A stretch of DNA of 64,000 nucleotides from Arthrobacter citreus (GTDB lineage: Bacteria; Actinomycetota; Actinomycetes; Actinomycetales; Micrococcaceae). The stretch lies in NCBI RefSeq assembly GCF_009192745.1, contig NZ_VTFV01000002.1, positions 434,001-498,000 of the forward strand, given 5' to 3'. A program made the translations under genes and the position numbers. Within the stretch, counting starts at the first letter, position 1; each line of letters starts with the position of its first letter. Under the pieces are notes generated by a model. That model did not search any database. It was not told the origin of the DNA and saw nothing but the letters and a program-made list of their open reading frames with translations. This document shows positions 35,118 to 43,503 of this stretch, in pieces.

Positions 35118-37435
35118 CGCGCACCTCCCGCGACCAGCAGACCGCCGTTCGCCCGGAGCCGCTCGACCTTCCGATCAAGCTCGGCCCGGCGCGCTTCGAG
35201 GCGCTGGCGACGGTCCTCCTCGGTGAGCACCGGGCAGGCGTCCCCATGCCTCCCGTAGGAGCCGGCGGGGCGCGGCGTGCATGTGCACATCGCCGCCAGA
35301 CGCTGCTCCGCCTGCCAGCGCTCGATCTCCTTCAGCCGCTTCTTGGCCGCAATCTCGGCAGCACGCTGCTCGGCCTCCTCGGCGGCTGCGGCAGCGGCCT
35401 GCCTGCGCCGTTCGCTTTCCTCGGCAGCCGCGACCTCGATAGCAGCTTTCTGCGCGAGGTACGCGGCCAGCTCGGATTCCGGGATCAGCTCGATCACGTC
35501 CCGGTTGTTTTCCATCAGGATCGACACGGCGAGGAAGCGGGCCGCATCCTGAGCACCCTTCACTACTGCGACCGGAGCCATCTCGTGCGTCGTCGTGATC
35601 TCGCCCAGCGGCTGGCCTTCGCGATTCAGCACCGGCTCGATCCGGCGCACGGAGTTCACCCTGACCCTGCGGATGCTCACGAGCATCTCGGCGCGGATCA
35701 CCGGGTAATCCTCATGATCGTTGCCGGTCAGCTGCAGCGACTCCGGGATCGAAACCTCGACTGCCCACCCAATGCGGCGCAGGAACTCGTCGATGTCCAC
35801 AGGAGGGAACCGCTTCGCACCCTGAGCGTTGAACGCCAGCACGTCGCTGGGCTTGCGCGCCTTCATGGTAAGTCCGAGCGACTGCGGCGTCTCGGTGCTC
35901 GACATCATGATCAGCCGCGGCGCGACCACCTGCCCGCTGCGGCTGTGCCGCTTGTACGCTTCCGTGGCGCGGTGGTTATCCGTGTACCGCAACGTCTCGT
36001 CGTACGTCGGCGTGATGTCGAAGCGGGCATCATCGTGATGCGTGATCTTCGCATCCCCGACGGCTTCCAGCGCGTTGCGCCCCGGAGGCTGCACGTACGG
36101 CCAGTCATAACCAGCCAGAGCCACCAGCGCCTGAGTCTGCGTGGCGACCTCATCAGCAAGGATGCCCTTGCCAGACCCCTTCGGGCCGCAGATCGCCAGC
36201 ACCGACTTGTGCCACGTCGTACCGAGCCCGTCGGCGACCAGAGCGCCACGCTTCTGCTCGTACCGCGAGTGGAGCATCTCCAGCCGCGGCAGATCGTCGG
36301 CGAACGCGTCTCGATCAGCGACCTCGGCCACATCGAGCGTCATCCCGTCCATCACCGCGCGCCGAAGCTTCCGCTTCCTGGCAGTGAGGCTCTTTCCTCC
36401 CTCGGCAGCCGACACGCGGCCAACCATGTGCGCGTCCAGTTCGGCGCTGAAATCGAAGTTCGCCACGATGCGCCCGCGCCCGTACTGGTACTTGCCCGGA
36501 TTGCCATCCTGCTTGTTGTCTGTTAAGTACGTACGCTCGATCTGACGCACGCCCGGAATCGCATCTGCCCGCCGCGACTCGTGCGGCAGGTACTCACAGA
36601 GGTCGAAGAACGCCTTCGGTGCAGCACCGGAACCCTTGTGCTCGTCCCCGCCCTCCTCGGCCACGACCTCCTTCGGCACCCGCACGCGAGCACTCGGGAT
36701 CTCCAGCGCGTTCGAGACCGTTCGGGTCTTCGGGCGCTTTTCCTTGAACCACAGCACGAGGTGCCAGTGCAGGCCCTTGAGACCGGTACACCGACAGTCC
36801 ACTGTGCCCTCGTCCACTTCCACGATCCGATCGAGCGGGTGAGCTATGAAGGCCGACCACATCGTGCCGAACTGCTCTTCGAGGAGAGCGAGGCCGGCTT
36901 CAAGCTGCTCCTGGCTATACATCGGCTCGCCCGTCTCCGGGTGGTTCGCGTACTGCATCACTGAGAACACCCGCGAGAGCGTCTGAGCACGCTTCACCTG
37001 CTCCTGCGTCTCGGAGTTCTTCTGCCTCTCGAAGAAGGCGCGCGCAGCCTCAATGTGATCAGGCGACGAAGCCACCTCGAACGGTTCCACGTCGTCGCTC
37101 GAATCAGCTCCCGGCACCTCGAACGTGGAGTAGTCGACCGGGGTATCCGTTGGAGCAGATGAGGTATCCGTTTCTGAAACGGATACGCGCGAACCCAAGG
37201 AGTCGCGCGTGCACACAGGCTTTTGACCTGCGGAAACATCGTTCTCGGTGGTGTGGTCGTCGGTCGTGTATCCGATATCGGTATTCTGAGCGGGATAAAA
37301 TTCCGGCTCAGACCCCATGTTTTCGCTGTTCGGAGCGGCGACGGGCAGCCCGCCTGCGGCGGGTGCCAGGCTGGGCCCTCCGGGCGGGTTCAGATCGGCG
37401 GGAGCAGTGCTGCTGGCGCGGTCCGGGGCGCTCAT
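35114..37435 (-). CDS. Replication initiator: HUH endonuclease plus SF3-like helicase
   Basis: This 773-residue multidomain protein has a disordered, Ser/Thr/Asp-rich N terminus of about 120 residues. The HUH nuclease motif GLHWHLVLWF is at 221-230, with the likely catalytic Tyr282 in CEYLPHES. A P-loop GPKGSGKG at 417-424 marks a superfamily 3-type ATPase. The C terminus is an Ala/Glu/Arg coiled coil with a small Cys/His cluster (CTCTPRP...HGDACPV). Such proteins nick an origin and unwind DNA for rolling-circle replication, so the element can probably exist as a replicating circle. ATGA overlaps join it to the genes on either side. Confidence 0.85.
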   Translation of the reverse strand: MSAPDRASSTAPADLNPPGGPSLAPAAGGLPVAAPNSENMGSEPEFYPAQNTDIGYTTDDHTTENDVSAGQKPVCTRDSLGSRVSVSETDTSSAPTDTPVDYSTFEVPGADSSDDVEPFEVASSPDHIEAARAFFERQKNSETQEQVKRAQTLSRVFSVMQYANHPETGEPMYSQEQLEAGLALLEEQFGTMWSAFIAHPLDRIVEVDEGTVDCRCTGLKGLHWHLVLWFKEKRPKTRTVSNALEIPSARVRVPKEVVAEEGGDEHKGSGAAPKAFFDLCEYLPHESRRADAIPGVRQIERTYLTDNKQDGNPGKYQYGRGRIVANFDFSAELDAHMVGRVSAAEGGKSLTARKRKLRRAVMDGMTLDVAEVADRDAFADDLPRLEMLHSRYEQKRGALVADGLGTTWHKSVLAICGPKGSGKGILADEVATQTQALVALAGYDWPYVQPPGRNALEAVGDAKITHHDDARFDITPTYDETLRYTDNHRATEAYKRHSRSGQVVAPRLIMMSSTETPQSLGLTMKARKPSDVLAFNAQGAKRFPPVDIDEFLRRIGWAVEVSIPESLQLTGNDHEDYPVIRAEMLVSIRRVRVNSVRRIEPVLNREGQPLGEITTTHEMAPVAVVKGAQDAARFLAVSILMENNRDVIELIPESELAAYLAQKAAIEVAAAEESERRRQAAAAAAEEAEQRAAEIAAKKRLKEIERWQAEQRLAAMCTCTPRPAGSYGRHGDACPVLTEEDRRQRLEARRAELDRKVERLRANGGLLVAGGAR

Positions 37436-37683
37436 CGGCGACCACCGCCCTTACCGTAGCGCTTGATGGCAGCCTGGTGCGTGACGCCGAGGGCATCAGC
37501 GATCTTGACCCAGGTCGCGCCGTCGGCGCGGGCGTCAGCGACGGCCATCTCGACGACCTCGTTGAGCACGGATCGGAGTATGCCGAGGTCGTAGAGGCGG
37601 GCCTCGGCGTCGGTCAGGGAAGGGTCTCCCAGGCGCCAGCGGAAGCCTTCGATGTGGTGGGACGCGGCGGCGTTGGCGTTCAT
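37432..37683 (-). CDS. Small helix-turn-helix protein (83 aa)
   Basis: The C-terminal half contains a helix-turn-helix of the sigma-like/MarR-small kind (WVKIADALGVTHQAAIKRY), ending in a basic KGGGRR. It is translationally coupled to rep (ATGA overlap at 37432-37435) and to the small gene upstream (ATGA at 37680-37683). It probably binds DNA at the element's origin or controls rep expression. Confidence 0.7.
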   Translation of the reverse strand: MNANAAASHHIEGFRWRLGDPSLTDAEARLYDLGILRSVLNEVVEMAVADARADGATWVKIADALGVTHQAAIKRYGKGGGRR

Positions 37684-37892
37684 CGGACACCGCCCATCAC
37701 GGAAGCGACGACGGCGCATTGTCTCGGGGTCAGGGGCGTGCAGGCGAGTCGCTCACCAGCCAGACGGCCGGCAGCGAGGGCAGCGGAAAGCACGGGATCA
37801 AAGCCATCGGCTTTCTGATCTGAGGTCGAGTCCGGGACCTGAGCTGGGCGGCCCGGCGCGAATGCGCGCGGAGTGTCAATAACGACAGACAT
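37680..37892 (-). CDS. Small hypothetical protein of the rep operon (70 aa)
   Basis: This is the first gene of the rep operon, with AAGGAC upstream of ATG 37892. The protein is helical at its C-terminal half (DPVLSAALAAGRLAGERLA, then TPRQCAVVASVM). It has no known family. Its stop overlaps the helix-turn-helix gene by four bases. Confidence 0.6.
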   Translation of the reverse strand: MSVVIDTPRAFAPGRPAQVPDSTSDQKADGFDPVLSAALAAGRLAGERLACTPLTPRQCAVVASVMGGVR

Positions 37893-37934
37893 CACGAGTG
37901 TCCTTACAGGAGGAGCTTTCCGCTCCACTCCCAA

Positions 37935-38144
37935 CAGCGGGGGCGGACTGTTCCCCGTCGCCTTGGACTTATTCTCGGTTCAACCGGTGGTTACGGTCTC
38001 CCCGTGTCTCGGTCTGTCGCCACCCGAGACGCCATGAGCGAGGTGGAAACCCGGTGGCGAACCGGGCTGGCGCCGACCTCTGTGATGTCTGCAACTATTC
38101 TCACATGACACGACTTGCACCGCAATGACCGATTAACCCGTGCG
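37935..38144. other. Candidate replication origin / rep operon control region
   Basis: This gap between the rep operon and the integrase holds inverted repeats at 38006-38030 (GTCTCGG facing CCGAGAC) and 38050-38066 (CCCGGT facing ACCGGG). A nick site for the HUH protein would be expected near rep, so this is the best candidate. I cannot identify a nick sequence. Confidence 0.35.
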
Positions 38145-39554
38145 TCAGTTGCGACGCGCCTCTATTCGTACAAGGTCCGGGTCGAACTTCACATGCCCCG
38201 GCTGGATCGGATCAATGGTCACAGTTACCAGCTCGTTCACCAGCATCCGGCGACGATCCATGTCCAACGCCTCCCACTTCCGCGCGACTGATTGGTGGCG
38301 CTGCCGGGTGCCCGCCGGATCGTCGATGCCGGCCAGCAAGCCGGCCGACGGCGACACGGTACGGTCCAACAACGCGACGTCGAGCTCAGTGATGCGCGCC
38401 TGGGCCAGCGCGAGCCCCTCGCTGATTTTCTTGACAGGCTGACGAATGTCAGCGAGCAGCGGGGTCAACTCCTCAATTCTCTCAACCAATGCCTTGCGCT
38501 CGGAGAGCAGCGCTTCGCGGTCGACCGACACGTCCTCCGGAGGTGCGACCAGGTCATGCACGTCCACCGCTGACAGCCGGGTGAGCACGGCCTCGATCAC
38601 CATCGCATCGACCGGATCACGCTGACGCGACAAGTGGAAGTGCACGCCGCACTTGTACGTCCCGACGCCCCGGCTGTTGTTCCCCGAGACGAGGGTCGCC
38701 CCGCACTTCCCGCACAGGCCGACCGATGACAGCAGATATTTCGGCTGATTGCCCTGTTTGCCCGCCCGCCGCACGTTGTCCTCCAGCTTCACCACCGCCG
38801 CCCGCCACGTCGGCTCGCTGACGATAGACGGGAACTTCTCGCCCTGGACCGGGAACAGCTCCCCGGTCGAGTACTTCTTGATGAAGCCGGCGTAGAGCGG
38901 GTTCGCCAGCAGATACCGAACAGCGTCGATGGAGAACGCAGAGTTTCGGGCCGTGCGGTGACCGGCGGAATTGAGATCCTCGCGGATGCGGCGGATGGAC
39001 AGCGAAGGCTCGCCGAGGAAGGCATCAAACGCCCTGCGGACCGCAGCCGCCTGCTCGGGGATAAGCTCGCCATCTTTCGTCCAGCCGAACGGAGTCCAGG
39101 CCGAGGCGGGGATCCCTTCAGCCCGTCGCCGGGCATTCGACCGCAGCTGACGTTCGGACTTTCGACGGGTCTCGAACCGCGCCATGATCGTAAGGAACCC
39201 AGCGCGCATCTCGCCGTCCGCCGTGGAGAGATCGATCTCTCCGTCCACCGTCGCCACGTTGACTCCGGTGTCCATCAGTGTGTTCATGTCGCGTGTCGAG
39301 CGCAGCAGCCGATCGATGTCGACGGCGACGACCAGCTCGAACTGTCCCGCCTCGGCGTCGCGGAGCATCCGTGCCCAGTCCGACTTCGGCCCACGGGGCT
39401 TTGAAGCCGAGACATCATTGTCTTCGTACCACTCCACGATCTGCCAGTCACGGGCGCTGGACAACTCCGCGATCTTTCGCCGCTGCGTCTCGACGCCCCA
39501 CCGCTCGCCAGTAGCGTCCATTGAGATCCGTACATACGCGGCGACCCTTTTCAT
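38145..39554 (-). CDS. Serine integrase (site-specific recombinase)
   Basis: This 469-residue large serine recombinase has catalytic Ser11 in YVRISMDATGER. The resolvase fold continues through VVAVDIDRLLRSTRDMN to about residue 150. The recombinase domain and a zinc ribbon (LCGKCGATLVSG...YKCGVHFHLS) follow, with a coiled coil at about 345-395. Such enzymes join attP and attB at a two-base core without other factors, matching the TA core seen at both ends of the element. No excision factor gene is evident; one of the small genes could serve. Confidence 0.93.
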   Translation of the reverse strand: MKRVAAYVRISMDATGERWGVETQRRKIAELSSARDWQIVEWYEDNDVSASKPRGPKSDWARMLRDAEAGQFELVVAVDIDRLLRSTRDMNTLMDTGVNVATVDGEIDLSTADGEMRAGFLTIMARFETRRKSERQLRSNARRRAEGIPASAWTPFGWTKDGELIPEQAAAVRRAFDAFLGEPSLSIRRIREDLNSAGHRTARNSAFSIDAVRYLLANPLYAGFIKKYSTGELFPVQGEKFPSIVSEPTWRAAVVKLEDNVRRAGKQGNQPKYLLSSVGLCGKCGATLVSGNNSRGVGTYKCGVHFHLSRQRDPVDAMVIEAVLTRLSAVDVHDLVAPPEDVSVDREALLSERKALVERIEELTPLLADIRQPVKKISEGLALAQARITELDVALLDRTVSPSAGLLAGIDDPAGTRQRHQSVARKWEALDMDRRRMLVNELVTVTIDPIQPGHVKFDPDLVRIEARRN

Positions 39555-39745
39555 GCAGCCAACGCTACAACCTCGACGTGCGCGACCTCACACCGCTGGT
39601 CAGGGTCTTGTCGGCCCATGGCTTCGGGAGACGGCAGCCAAGACGTCCGCCCCGCCGAACAGGACTCAGTTGCTTCCCCCCGCCGCAGATTCCGCGGCTC
39701 CTAGAAAGTCGCCGATGGCTAAATCCGCCCACTGTCGAACCTACA

Positions 39746-40882
39746 ATGAGACGCGTGCATCAATCGGATGGAGAACCTGACTCGTTTGTCCCTCCTGACT
39801 GGGGAGGCTGGGCGGTGCCGGCTGCCACAAATCCTCCTGACTGGTCCGGCAACTGGGGAGCGCCAGTCCCTGCCACGAATCCTCCTGACTGGTCCGGCAA
39901 CTGGGGAGCGCCAGTCCCTGCCACGAATTCCCCTGACTGGTCCGGCAACTGGGGAGCGCCAGTCCCTGCCACGAATTCCCCTGACTGGTCCGGCAACTGG
40001 GGAGCGCCAGTCCCTGCGCCCGCACCCACCCCTGACCCTGCCCTGGTTCTCTTCGAGACACCCAGCCAGCACAAGGTCTTACCGAAGGTTCACGTCTTCG
40101 TTGATGAGTACGGTGATAGGAACTTCAAGAACAACCGTGAATCCGAATGGTTCACCATGACCGCTCTCATGGTCGAACAAGAGCATGTGGATCACATGCG
40201 GGCGGCCGTAGCTGGGCTGAGGTCCGTCTACAGGATCCCGGCGGGCAACAAACTGCACTGGGTTGACCACTTCAAGGTGAAGCAAGAAGCCAGGAGATTC
40301 ACTGCCCTCCACCTTCTGACCTCGATCCCCAACATAAGGTTGGTCAACGTTCTGCTACACAAGCCTTCGGTGGGCCTTGGAGCCCACATGCGCAACGAAC
40401 AAGCACGCTCATACCATTTGATGACGCAGTACCTCATGGAACGAGTAGCACGCGCGGCCGCAGGTTGGCCTGGCGGTCCGCGACTTGCCAAAGTTTCACT
40501 TGGCGTCGTCGGAGGTGTGGACCACGATGAAACCATGATGCAGCTTCATGCTGCCGCACTTCGCAATGATGCCCGAACACCCTTCGGCAACCTCCTCTGG
40601 CCATTCAAGTGGTTCGATTCCGCGAGGCTCGATGGCCTTCAGGCCGCCGATGTGTTCTCCGGCTTTTTGACCGCTGCCCTAGTTAGTGGTGACGGACGCT
40701 ATTACTCCCGCGTCTTACAACTGGTCTGTACAGATCCTCGTGGAAACCACTTGGGCGAGGGGATGAAAATTTTTCCGAACAACGCCATCCGACTGGTGAC
40801 GGAGTCCGCCTGGTGGCGAAGCTGCCCAGGTGCTCATTACTGGGATGAGCAGGGACTCCGGATAGTTTCGGGACAAAACTAA
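39746..40882 (+). CDS. DUF3800 protein with N-terminal tandem repeats (378 aa)
   Basis: The N terminus carries four 16-residue repeats (core PDWSGNWGAPVPAT, residues 29-92), preceded by a degenerate copy. From about residue 115 a DUF3800 domain follows, with the acidic motif VFVDEYGD and a distal D-rich motif (DSARLDGLQAADVFSG) that suggest an RNase H-like metal site. DUF3800 proteins are frequent in mobile elements and defence islands, with unclear function. ATG 39746 begins just before the repeats. The frame open to 39521 crosses the integrase start and is rejected. It is divergent from the integrase. Confidence 0.8.
   Translation: MRRVHQSDGEPDSFVPPDWGGWAVPAATNPPDWSGNWGAPVPATNPPDWSGNWGAPVPATNSPDWSGNWGAPVPATNSPDWSGNWGAPVPAPAPTPDPALVLFETPSQHKVLPKVHVFVDEYGDRNFKNNRESEWFTMTALMVEQEHVDHMRAAVAGLRSVYRIPAGNKLHWVDHFKVKQEARRFTALHLLTSIPNIRLVNVLLHKPSVGLGAHMRNEQARSYHLMTQYLMERVARAAAGWPGGPRLAKVSLGVVGGVDHDETMMQLHAAALRNDARTPFGNLLWPFKWFDSARLDGLQAADVFSGFLTAALVSGDGRYYSRVLQLVCTDPRGNHLGEGMKIFPNNAIRLVTESAWWRSCPGAHYWDEQGLRIVSGQN
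39830..40021 (+). repeat. Four 48-bp tandem repeats inside the DUF3800 gene
   Basis: Four nearly identical 48-bp units encode NPPDWSGNWGAPVPAT or its Ser variant. Differences are confined to a few bases, mainly the second codon of each unit and the end of the last unit. Unit number could vary between strains. Confidence 0.9.
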
Positions 40883-41089
40883 GGCCTTTGGGCGGGGCTC
40901 GGGTGGCGTTTCTCGTGTGGTGGCGAGTGATCCGGTGTCCCGGCTCCGGCCAATTCCTCGCAGCCCCTTCCGAAGGCCTTAGTGGTCTCAACCCTAATGA
41001 TTCGCGCGGTCCTGTGCAATCCTCCGGCGTAGGCGTTCATGAGGGGGCTCTGGTCCCCGTGACGGTTCTGTGACCGCCTAGGTTCTGCT

Positions 41090-41116
41090 CAAGTGCATCA
41101 ACCCCGAGATGCGCTA
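41090..41116. other. attR of the integrative element
   Basis: The element arm CAACCCCGAGATGCGC (41099-41114) is followed by the TA core at 41115-41116 and the chromosomal half CCTCATGTCG. Joined to the attL arm around TA it gives a palindromic attP. Confidence 0.85.
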
Positions 41117-41365
41117 CCTCATGTCGATTACGCCGGTGCCCAGATCGATCCGGGACGTGCGCGCAGCCATCGCGGCGAGCAGCGGGAACGGCGACGCCTG
41201 CTGCGGCGCGAAGTGGTGCACACGTACGAACGCACCATCGCCGCCGACCTCTTCAGCCGCGACCGCCAGGTCGATGGCCTGCAGCAGCGCGTCGCCGGCC
41301 GTGGGGGTCAGGGAACCCGGGACGTCCTGATAGTGGCCAAAGGAAAGGAATCCAATCTTCTTCAC
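41114..41365 (-). pseudogene. LLM-class flavin-dependent oxidoreductase, 5' part of a split gene
   Basis: These 83 codons run from GTG 41365 (VKKIGFLSFGHYQDVPG) to IDMR, where the element supplies an immediate TAG stop. GGAGAAGG precedes the start at a good distance. The sequence is the N-terminal barrel segment of the LLM monooxygenase whose remainder is at 28848-29618. The upstream promoter should still be active, so a short useless peptide may be made. The enzyme is lost unless the element excises. Confidence 0.9.
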
Positions 41366-41460
41366 ACCTTCTCCAGCGCCCACGCACCGGGGGTTATTCC
41401 GGCGTGCAGTTTCCTTCGCTCCCTGTCGGTTCGCCTGCGGCGCGTCTACACTCCCGGACC

Positions 41461-41832
41461 ATGGAAAACGAACTCGTGGAACTTGAAACGGCCGGCTGGC
41501 ACGCGCTGTCCACCGGACCGGAAGAGGCAACCGCCTTCTACTCCGAGGTGCTGGCGAGCCAGCCTGTGGTCCTGCTGACCAACGGGCTGCGGATCACCGA
41601 CCGGGAGCAGATCATCGAGTCGATGGGCGGACCGCCCTGGACTGCCTTCGAGATCATCGAACCCCGGGAGGACTACCTGGGGAACGACGTCGGTGTCCTC
41701 ACCTACAAGGTGCGGGCGGACCGCGAAGGAACCCCCTATACGGCCCTGCTCAGCAGCGTGTATGCCAGGGAAGACGGCAGCTGGAAACTCGCGCTGCACC
41801 AGCACACTCCGTTTGAGGGGCAGCAGCTGTAG
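41461..41832 (+). CDS. SnoaL/DUF4440-like protein (123 aa)
   Basis: This small alpha+beta protein has the NTF2-like cone layout: an N-terminal helix (ETAGWHALSTGPEEATAFYSE), then strands ending in DGSWKLALHQHTPF. Members bind or isomerise small molecules, but the active site is not diagnostic here. It is divergent from the LLM gene fragment. The frame open upstream to 41404 is not needed; ATG 41461 fits the fold. Confidence 0.75.
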   Translation: MENELVELETAGWHALSTGPEEATAFYSEVLASQPVVLLTNGLRITDREQIIESMGGPPWTAFEIIEPREDYLGNDVGVLTYKVRADREGTPYTALLSSVYAREDGSWKLALHQHTPFEGQQL

Positions 41833-41939
41833 CTACGCACTCACCAAAGGTTCGCTCGTTTTAGGCGTTTTGCACTTGTACCCAACCTCGATTAGGGAAT
41901 GATGTTTACAATAGTTGGACTAGAAATTTAGGGCTAGGG

Positions 41940-42500
41940 ATGCTCAGAAGAGCCGAAAATGTATCTTTCAGTCATCGCAGGGGTTTTTGGACCAGCAATG
42001 GTCCCGCCGTCATAACGATTGGGAGAAAGTCTTACGAGCTGAGGAAGATCACCGAGCGTGAATTTCTGGATCATTATGAACGGCAGAGGCAATATCCCAA
42101 ACTTGTGGCGCGCGTCAGTGGGCGCCGATATTGGCACTATCAGGATAGGTTTTATTGGGAAGCTGAAGGCCTCAATGCCGATCAGGTGTATGCGCTCATC
42201 ACTTCGAAGGCTCATCGGCAGCGTCAGCAGGTGGAGCGGGCTCAGGCCATCGTCGCCATGGGCTCAAACCCCAGGCAGAATACGAAGAGAGCGCACATAC
42301 CGGACGACCTGAAACAGCTGGTGTGGCTAAGGGACGGCGGAAGCTGCCAGGCATGTGGATCTTCGTCGGAATTGCAGTTTGACCACGTTATCCCAGTAGC
42401 GCTGGGAGGAAGTAGTACAGAGGATAATCTCCAAATCCTCTGCGGGCCGTGCAATCGGTCCAAATCCTCAGGGCTCACCGTGCGGAGAGGGAGAAACTAA
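41940..42500 (+). CDS. HNH endonuclease (186 aa)
   Basis: The C-terminal 70 residues are a Cys-type HNH nuclease: a CQACG zinc knuckle, FDHVIPVALGGSSTEDNL with the catalytic His and Asn, then CGPCNRSKSS. The N-terminal half is basic and may bind DNA. The gene and its 100-base leader are richer in A+T than the neighbours, which suggests transfer. It ends overlapping the convergent HAD gene. It could be a stray restriction nuclease, since no methyltransferase adjoins it. Confidence 0.85.
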   Translation: MLRRAENVSFSHRRGFWTSNGPAVITIGRKSYELRKITEREFLDHYERQRQYPKLVARVSGRRYWHYQDRFYWEAEGLNADQVYALITSKAHRQRQQVERAQAIVAMGSNPRQNTKRAHIPDDLKQLVWLRDGGSCQACGSSSELQFDHVIPVALGGSSTEDNLQILCGPCNRSKSSGLTVRRGRN

Positions 42501-43192
42501 GCCGAAGCGGAAACCCGCTCCGCAACCAGCGCCTGCAGATCCTCAACGGTGTGGCCGGCCAGGGTTTCCCAGCGGGTAATCCCGGGCTGCTGGGGAACCT
42601 CGACGGCGTTGGGCACGGCGAGGGTGACCGCACCTGAGGCCTTGGCAGAGGCAACTCCTGGGAGTGAATCCTCCACTGCAACAATGCGGTCCAGGTCCAT
42701 GGACGTGCCCAGTTCTTCCCCCATCAGCTTTGCCGCCAGCAGATAGGGCTCCGGATCGGGTTTGCCCAGGGAGACCATCTCGCCGGTGACCAGGAAACGG
42801 AAGGTTCCCTCCGGGAGCTGATCGGCAATGACGTGGGCCAGCAGCGCTTCACTCATGGTCACCATGGCGCACGGGATCTCGGCGGCATACAGCTCGGCCA
42901 ACAGTTCCCGGGCTCCGGGACGCCAGGGGATTTCCTGCTGGACGGAGCGGACAACGCTGTCCAGCATCCCGTCAAGGATCTCCCGGATCCCCAGCTCGGC
43001 CCCCGCAGCCTGCAGTGCACGGGCAGAATCCGGAAGCGCATTGCCCACCAGTGCCATGGCCTGCTCGTCGCTCCAGCTCACCCCAAACCGGGCCATGAGT
43101 TCTTTCTCGGCAGCGAACCAGTACGGTTCGGTGTCCACCAGGGTTCCGTCCATGTCCCAGAAAACTGCCTGCAGGGCGGGGTTGGGTGCCAA
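42497..43192 (-). CDS. HAD-family phosphatase / beta-phosphoglucomutase-like (231 aa)
   Basis: This HAD hydrolase has the nucleophile motif FWDMDGTLVDTEPYW, the Thr motif (VTMSEA), the Lys in LGKPDPEPY and the acidic motif VEDSLPGVASA. Its helical cap domain places it with phosphoglycolate phosphatases and sugar phosphatases. It starts at TTG 43192, preceded by a strong AGGAGGAC site. The substrate is unknown. Confidence 0.88.
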   Translation of the reverse strand: MAPNPALQAVFWDMDGTLVDTEPYWFAAEKELMARFGVSWSDEQAMALVGNALPDSARALQAAGAELGIREILDGMLDSVVRSVQQEIPWRPGARELLAELYAAEIPCAMVTMSEALLAHVIADQLPEGTFRFLVTGEMVSLGKPDPEPYLLAAKLMGEELGTSMDLDRIVAVEDSLPGVASAKASGAVTLAVPNAVEVPQQPGITRWETLAGHTVEDLQALVAERVSASA

Positions 43193-43503
43193 AAGTCCTC
43201 CTGGACAAGCGCCGCAGGAGCCCGCGGCAGATCAAGCGAATAGTCGATAACGGCTGGGCGCCAGGTGGAGCGCAGCGCACTCACTGATCGTGGCAGTGCC
43301 GCCGGGTTCCGTCAAAACAGAAGACGCCGGGCAGAGTCCTGGCGAACCTTCGGGGAGCTGACGTCCCTTAGGGACCTTCAGCGACAACCCTCGGGGAGTA
43401 AACGCTGCTTTGGGGCGTTCAAAGCGACGTTATCTCCGCAATGGTTTGGGCTGGCGCCCTCAAAGCGACGTGATCTCCCCGGAGGTTGCGACCAGCCCTG
43501 CCG
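43193..43503. other. Gene-free stretch with repeated motifs
   Basis: No gene is visible. Four related 20-base motifs lie at 43351-43370, 43392-43412, 43420-43439 and 43461-43480. They are copies of CAAAGCGACGTGATCTCC or its complement and differ at a few bases. One copy adjoins GGGCGCC next to CTCAAAG, echoing the TTTGAGGG centre of the palindromes elsewhere in the window. Confidence 0.6.

Larger units (their letters stand above)
29617..41116. mobile_element. Integrative element with serine integrase, inserted in an LLM monooxygenase gene
   Basis: The 11.5-kb insert is bounded by inverted att arms (29619-29634 and 41099-41114). Each has a TA beside it that marks the crossover. The inside of the NTPase end is lower in GC than the flanks. 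It carries an NTPase, a two-gene membrane operon, a Rep protein with small partners, a serine integrase and a DUF3800 gene. No conjugation or phage structural genes are present, so it must depend on helpers for transfer or is a satellite. A third att-like arm at 32816 suggests a composite origin. Confidence 0.88.

Noticed and set aside
39830-40021. Regular repeats that look like a CRISPR array
   Set aside because: The 48-bp units are contiguous, without spacers, and in frame inside the DUF3800 gene.
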